Assembly (NCBI RefSeq): GCF_030209435.1
Contig: NZ_JARVRX010000026.1
Coordinates: 1-35,516 of the forward strand
DNA from: Mycolicibacterium sp. lyk4-40-TYG-92
GTDB taxonomy: Bacteria; Actinomycetota; Actinomycetes; Mycobacteriales; Mycobacteriaceae
DNA length: 35,516 nt
Direction of reading: 5' to 3'
Positions 31,429 to 35,516 of this stretch are shown here, in pieces. The notes under the pieces were generated by a model. It made no database searches. It was not told the origin of the DNA and saw nothing but the letters and a program-made list of their open reading frames with translations. The position numbers were made by a program, and so were the translations under genes. Each line of letters starts with the position of its first letter. Position 1 is the first letter of the stretch.

Positions 31429-32097
31429 ATGAGCGGCGACCCGAATGTGGAGACGGCGCGCGATGCCGCCGGTGTCGGGTTGATCATCGCGGTGAAACGG
31501 CTGGCCGCGGCCAAGACCCGACTCGCCCCGGTTTTCGCCGGCGATCTGCGCGAGCAGGTGGTGCTCGCGATGCTGCTCGACACCATCACCGCCGCCCTGG
31601 CGGTCCCGGCCGTCGGCTCCGTGACTGTCGTCACCCCGGACCCGGACGCCGCCGCGGCAGTGCGCGAACTCGGTGCCGGTGTGCTGCTGGATCCCACTCC
31701 GGCCGGACACCCCGATCCGCTGAATCACGCACTGGCCGCCACGGAGCGCGTCCTGCGGGACCGGGTGACGAACATCGCGGTGTTGCAAGGCGACCTGCCT
31801 GCGCTGCGTACCGCGGAACTGGCCGACGCCATCGCCGGCGCCAGTCGGCACGCCCGCAGTTTCATCGCCGACCGGCACCGCACCGGTACCGCGGCACTCT
31901 TCGCCTTCGACGCACCGTTGGTGCCCGAGTTCGGTACCGATTCCGCACGGCGCCATGCAGATTCGGGCGCGGTGGAATTATCGGGCGAATGGCCGGGGCT
32001 GCGCTGCGACATCGACACCCCGGACGACCTGGAGACGGCGCGTCGACTCGGTGTCGGCCCGGCCACGACCCGGATCGTCGGCGCCACGCTCGGATGA
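31429..32097 (+). CDS. fbiD: phosphoenolpyruvate guanylyltransferase (FbiD/CofC)
   Basis: Guanylyltransferase of coenzyme F420 biosynthesis, 222 aa. In mycobacteria it joins phosphoenolpyruvate and GTP to enolpyruvyl-diphospho-guanosine, which FbiA then uses. The N-terminal LIIAVKRLAAAKTRLAPVF is the nucleotide-binding signature with conserved Lys and Arg. DPLNHALAATE, VLQGDLPALR with metal-binding Asp, and RHADSGAVELSGEWPGLRCDIDTPDDL follow. I chose the ATG at 31429 (MSGDP); an ATG three codons earlier (31420) is possible. It is collinear with Rv2983. No other F420 genes are nearby. Confidence 0.95.
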   Translation: MSGDPNVETARDAAGVGLIIAVKRLAAAKTRLAPVFAGDLREQVVLAMLLDTITAALAVPAVGSVTVVTPDPDAAAAVRELGAGVLLDPTPAGHPDPLNHALAATERVLRDRVTNIAVLQGDLPALRTAELADAIAGASRHARSFIADRHRTGTAALFAFDAPLVPEFGTDSARRHADSGAVELSGEWPGLRCDIDTPDDLETARRLGVGPATTRIVGATLG

Positions 32098-32159
32098 CGG
32101 TGCTGCTTTCCCGCCATCTGTGTTGACCAACCATGTGGCTTGCACCCAGCAGATAGGGA

Positions 32160-34337
32160 ATGATCGTCGGGGTGACCGAAGCCGACACCCGATCAGCACA
32201 TACCGACCGCACCCCCGTCGACTCGGACCCGGAGACACTGCCCGCTGCCACCGCGGATCCGACGGACGGCGCGCTGCCCGACGACCGGTACCTCAACCGC
32301 GAGCTGAGCTGGCTGGACTTCAATGCCCGGGTGCTGGCACTCGCCGCCGACCGGTCTCTGCCGCTGTTGGAACAGGCCAAGTTCCTGGCGATCTTCGCCT
32401 CGAATCTCGATGAGTTCTACATGGTCCGGGTCGCGGGACTGAAGCGCCGCGACGAGACCGGCCTCTCGGTCCGGTCGGCGGACGGGCTGTCGCCGCGCGA
32501 ACAGCTGCGCCGGATCGGTGAACGCACCCAGCAGATCTCGACCCGGCACTCAGCGGTGTTCAACGATGCGGTGCGTCCGGCACTGGCCGAACAGGGCATC
32601 ACGATCGTGAACTGGGGCGAGCTGGACGAGCACGAGCAGTCCAAGCTCTCGACGTACTTCCACGATCAGGTGTTCCCGGTGCTGACGCCGCTGGCCGTCG
32701 ACCCCGCGCACCCGTTCCCCTTCGTGAGCGGGCTGAGCATCAACCTCGCCATCACCGTGCGCAATCCCGACGACGGCACGCAGCACTTCGCCCGAATCAA
32801 GGTGCCGGACAACGTCGATCGGTTCGTAGAGCTGCCCGACCCGGGGACCACGGCCGACGGCGTGAAAGCGCGGGTGCGGTTCCTGCCGATGGAAGAACTC
32901 ATCTCTGCCTTCCTGCCGGTGCTGTTCCCCGGGCTCGAGATCGTCGAGCACCACGCGTTCCGGATCACCCGCAACGCCGACTTCGAAGTCGAAGAGGACC
33001 GCGACGAGGATCTGCTGCAGGCGCTGGAACGCGAGCTGGCGCGCCGCCGGTTCGGCTCGCCGGTGCGGCTCGAAGTAGCGACCGACATGACCGAGAACAT
33101 GCTCGACCTGCTGCTGCGCGAGCTCGACGTGCACCCGGGTGACGTGATCGAAGTCCCTGGACTGCTGGACCTTTCGTCACTGTGGCAGATCTACGGCGTC
33201 GACCGCCCCGATCTGAAGGACCGGCCGTTCGTGCCGGCCACTCCCCCGGCGTTCGGCGAACGCGAGACCCCGAAGAGCATTTTCTCGACGCTCCGTGACG
33301 GGGATGTGCTCGTGCACCACCCCTACGACTCGTTCTCCACCACGGTGCAGCGCTTCATCGAGCAGGCCGCCGCCGACCCGAACGTGCTGGCCATCAAGCA
33401 GACGCTGTACCGCACCTCGGGTGACTCCCCGATCGTCAACGCGCTGATCGATGCCGCCGAGGCCGGCAAGCAGGTGGTGGCACTGGTGGAGATCAAGGCC
33501 CGGTTCGACGAGCAGGCCAACATCAAGTGGGCGCGACAGCTGGAGCAGGCGGGCGTGCACGTGGTGTACGGGCTCATCGGGCTCAAGACCCACTGCAAGA
33601 CGGCCTTGGTGGTGCGTCGCGAAGGGTCGACCATTCGCCGCTACTGCCATGTGGGCACGGGCAACTACAACCCGAAAACCGCGCGCCTGTACGAAGACGT
33701 GGGTCTGCTCACGGCCTCGCCCGAGATCGGCGCCGATCTGACCGATCTGTTCAACTCTCTGACCGGCTACTCCCGCAAGGTGTCGTACCGCAACCTGCTG
33801 GTCGCCCCGCACAGCGTGCGCCGCGGCATCATCGAGCGCATCGAGCGCGAGATCGAGGCCAAGCGGGCCGGCGGCGACGGCCGCATCCGCATGAAGATGA
33901 ACGCCCTGGTCGACGAGCAGGTCATCGACGCGCTGTACCGGGCGTCGCAGGCCGGGGTCCGTGTCGAGGTCGTGGTGCGGGGCATCTGCGCGCTGCGCCC
34001 GGGTGCCGAAGGATTCTCCGAGAACATCGTGGTGCGCTCGATTCTCGGCCGCTTCCTTGAACATTCACGCGTTATTCACTTCAACGCCATCAATGAATTC
34101 TGGATCGGCAGCGCCGACATGATGCATCGTAATCTCGACCGTCGCGTCGAGGTGATGGCACAGGTGAAGGACCCGAGACTGACCGAGGAACTGAGCGGAG
34201 TGTTCGATTCCGCGATGGACCCGGCCACCCGCTGCTGGGAGCTGGGTCCGGACGGGCATTGGACGGCGTTGCCCCGGGAAGGCGAGAAGGTACGGGATCA
34301 CCAGGTGTCGATCATGGAGCGGCATCGCACCCCGTAG
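32160..34337 (+). CDS. ppk1: polyphosphate kinase 1
   Basis: Makes inorganic polyphosphate from ATP, reversibly, through a phosphohistidine intermediate; 725 aa. After a disordered acidic N-terminus (to about 40) comes RYLNRELSWLDFNARVLALA, then LKFLAIFASNLDEFYMVRVAGL-like sequence. The catalytic half has IKQTLYRTSGDSPIVNALI and the two essential histidines His478 (LKTHCK) and His497 (YCHVGTGNYN), 19 residues apart as in E. coli H435/H454. KMNALVDEQVIDALY and RFLEHSRVI are also conserved. The start is ATG 32160, with a GTG four codons on as an alternative. It follows fbiD by 62 bp and precedes mutT1. Polyphosphate feeds stringent and persistence responses in mycobacteria. Confidence 0.97.
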   Translation: MIVGVTEADTRSAHTDRTPVDSDPETLPAATADPTDGALPDDRYLNRELSWLDFNARVLALAADRSLPLLEQAKFLAIFASNLDEFYMVRVAGLKRRDETGLSVRSADGLSPREQLRRIGERTQQISTRHSAVFNDAVRPALAEQGITIVNWGELDEHEQSKLSTYFHDQVFPVLTPLAVDPAHPFPFVSGLSINLAITVRNPDDGTQHFARIKVPDNVDRFVELPDPGTTADGVKARVRFLPMEELISAFLPVLFPGLEIVEHHAFRITRNADFEVEEDRDEDLLQALERELARRRFGSPVRLEVATDMTENMLDLLLRELDVHPGDVIEVPGLLDLSSLWQIYGVDRPDLKDRPFVPATPPAFGERETPKSIFSTLRDGDVLVHHPYDSFSTTVQRFIEQAAADPNVLAIKQTLYRTSGDSPIVNALIDAAEAGKQVVALVEIKARFDEQANIKWARQLEQAGVHVVYGLIGLKTHCKTALVVRREGSTIRRYCHVGTGNYNPKTARLYEDVGLLTASPEIGADLTDLFNSLTGYSRKVSYRNLLVAPHSVRRGIIERIEREIEAKRAGGDGRIRMKMNALVDEQVIDALYRASQAGVRVEVVVRGICALRPGAEGFSENIVVRSILGRFLEHSRVIHFNAINEFWIGSADMMHRNLDRRVEVMAQVKDPRLTEELSGVFDSAMDPATRCWELGPDGHWTALPREGEKVRDHQVSIMERHRTP

Positions 34338-34400
34338 CCCGCGCACGGCATCTCACGGACCGCGAAAACCTGATCCCGACAACCACATCCAGGAGCACAG

Positions 34401-35330
34401 GTGCCGAACAAGACGGCGCACGACACCCGCGTGACGCCGGTGCTGGCGGCCGGGGCGGTATTGTGGCGCCCCGGCGAGTGCGGAAAGCCGCTGATCGCCG
34501 TCGTCCACCGACCGCGCTACGACGACTGGTCGCTGCCGAAGGGCAAGGTGGATCCCGGTGAGACCGAACCGGTTACCGCCGTGCGGGAAATCCTGGAAGA
34601 GACCGGGTACGCGTCGGTGCTGGGCCGCCGGCTGGCCTCCGTCAGCTATCCGCTGGAGTACGGCACCAAGAACGTCCGCTACTGGGCGGCCCGCACGACC
34701 GGTGGCGGGTTCACCCCCAACTCAGAGGTGGACAAGCTCGACTGGCTGCCGGTGCCCGAAGCCATGCTCCGGCTGCAATACCCGCATGACCGAAAAGTTC
34801 TGCGGCGCTTCACCCGTCGGCCCGCCGATACCCGCACCGTGCTGATCGTCCGGCACGCCACCGCGGGCCGCAGGTCCCGGTACAAGGGCGACGACCGGCT
34901 GCGGCCGCTCGACAAGAAAGGCCGGGCACAGGCGGAATCGCTTGTCGGCCAACTGCTCGCTTTCGGTGCCAGCGACGTCCATGCGGCGTCGCGGACCCGA
35001 TGCCACCAGACCGTGGAGCCGCTGGCGCAGGAACTCGGTGTCCGGGTACGGGATGAGCCGACACTGACCGAAGAGGCCTTCGCGGCCGACGCCGACGCGG
35101 CACGCAAGCGGGTGCTCAAGATCGCCGCGAAAAGCGATGGCGACACCGTCCCCGTCATCTGCACGCAGGGCAAGGTGATCCCGGACCTGATTTCGTGGTG
35201 GTGCGAGCGCAGCGGCATCCGACCCGACAAGTCGCGTAATCGCAAGGGCAGCATGTGGGTGATGTCACTGCACGGTGACACGCTCGTTGCCGCCGATCAC
35301 ATCGGTAGCCCGCTGCCGACGAAGCGCTAG
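34401..35330 (+). CDS. mutT1: MutT1: Nudix hydrolase fused to a histidine-phosphatase domain
   Basis: Two-domain protein of 309 aa. The N-terminal Nudix domain has a complete box GKVDPGETEPVTAVREILEETGY at 48-70 (GX5EX7REUXEEXGU). The C-terminal histidine-phosphatase domain begins VLIVRHATAG with R151-H152. The fusion is characteristic of mycobacterial MutT1, which sanitises 8-oxo-dGTP and 8-oxo-GTP to diphosphates and also cleaves diadenosine polyphosphates. The RHG motif reads RHA here. The start is GTG 34401 behind AGGAG (34391-34395). It is probably cotranscribed with ppk1, 63 bp upstream. A hairpin follows the stop. Confidence 0.97.
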   Translation: MPNKTAHDTRVTPVLAAGAVLWRPGECGKPLIAVVHRPRYDDWSLPKGKVDPGETEPVTAVREILEETGYASVLGRRLASVSYPLEYGTKNVRYWAARTTGGGFTPNSEVDKLDWLPVPEAMLRLQYPHDRKVLRRFTRRPADTRTVLIVRHATAGRRSRYKGDDRLRPLDKKGRAQAESLVGQLLAFGASDVHAASRTRCHQTVEPLAQELGVRVRDEPTLTEEAFAADADAARKRVLKIAAKSDGDTVPVICTQGKVIPDLISWWCERSGIRPDKSRNRKGSMWVMSLHGDTLVAADHIGSPLPTKR

Positions 35331-35342
35331 CGCCCCACACAC

Positions 35343-35376
35343 AGACACGCCGTGGATCGGTTGATCCACGGCGTGT
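35343..35376. terminator. 15-bp hairpin between convergent mutT1 and hupB
   Basis: GACACGCCGTGGATC (35343-35357) pairs exactly with 35362-35376 around GGTT. It sits 12 bp after the mutT1 stop and 25 bp from the hupB stop. There is no T-run on either side, so it is a GC-rich hairpin of the type usual in mycobacteria, most likely shared by both genes. Confidence 0.7.
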
Positions 35377-35401
35377 CCGAGTCGGACCTATCGGATAGGG
35401 C

Positions 35402-35516
35402 TTAGCGGCGGCCCTTCTTGGCGGGAGCGGCCTTCTTCGCCGGAGCGGCCTTCTTGGCGGGCGCGGCCTTCTTGGCCGGAGCCGCAGCCTTCTTCGCCGG
35501 TGCAGCCTTCTTGGCC
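35402..35516 (-). CDS. hupB: DNA-binding protein HupB, C-terminal tail (partial)
   Basis: Only the last 37 codons plus the stop (TAA at 35404-35402) are in the window; the gene continues to the right. They encode repeats of AAPAKKA and end PAKKGRR. This is the Lys/Ala/Pro-rich, histone-H1-like tail that mycobacterial HupB adds to a standard HU domain. The tail binds DNA without sequence preference and is acetylated and methylated in known homologues. Position after mutT1 matches Rv2986c. The HU domain itself cannot be seen. Confidence 0.93.
   Translation of the reverse strand, partial: AKKAAPAKKAAAPAKKAAPAKKAAPAKKAAPAKKGRR

Noticed and set aside
29399..31432. 677-codon plus-strand frame across the PLP-enzyme and gpsA region
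   Set aside because: Spans two genuine minus-strand genes with full motifs; its own sequence is low-complexity Arg/Gly/Gln.
35405..35516. Tandem DNA repeat at the right edge as a separate element
   Set aside because: The repeats are in-frame PAKKA codons of the HupB tail.

Overview
The window is a high-GC actinobacterial chromosome segment whose gene content and order match a Mycobacterium/Mycolicibacterium core region (from memory, the M. tuberculosis counterparts run from Rv2922c smc to Rv2927c and from Rv2965c coaD to Rv2986c hupB). GTG starts, 4-bp stop/start overlaps, a mycobacterial-type LexA box, SepIVA, FbiD, MutT1 with its fused histidine-phosphatase domain, and a HupB-type Lys/Ala/Pro tail all support this. 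The large PDIM/phenolic-glycolipid locus that separates sepIVA from coaD in M. tuberculosis is absent here, so a non-tuberculous, probably rapidly growing species is most likely.

Layout. 1-166: the end of an insertion sequence (probably IS481 family) next to a perfect SOS box and what looks like the stub of a disrupted SOS-controlled gene. 167-4485 (minus): osmC-like, acyP, smc. 4586-7648 (plus): four tandem paralogues encoding Tyr/Pro/Gly-rich single-pass membrane proteins with a small extracytoplasmic domain carrying two conserved cysteines. 7658-10605 (minus): sepIVA, yceD/DUF177, rnc, mutM. 10693-15162 (minus): pyc, rsmD, coaD. 15197-16635 (minus): a DsbA-like thioredoxin-fold protein and its VKOR partner. 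16684-17835 (minus): lipN-like esterase, head to head with two plus-strand aldo/keto reductases (17834-19524). 19525-20588: an AT-richer island holding one exported protein built of seven 11-residue repeats, bracketed by two perfect 19-bp hairpins.

20589-25226 (minus): DAK2/FakA-like protein, recG, exported HNH nuclease. 25457-25648 (plus): rpmB with a readable promoter and terminator. 25834-27498 (minus): thiL, ung. 27568-28143 (plus): DUF3515 protein. 28140-31384 (minus): gpsA, a Cys/Met-metabolism PLP enzyme, ddl. 31429-35330 (plus): fbiD, ppk1, mutT1. 35402-end (minus): the C-terminus of hupB.

Most of the window is housekeeping: chromosome segregation and division (smc, sepIVA), base-excision and recombination repair (mutM, ung, recG, mutT1), CoA, thiamine, F420 and polyphosphate metabolism, oxidative folding, and cell-wall precursor synthesis (ddl). 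The accessory parts most worth attention are the four-copy membrane-protein array, the 11-mer-repeat exported protein between long hairpins, and the IS/SOS junction at the left edge.
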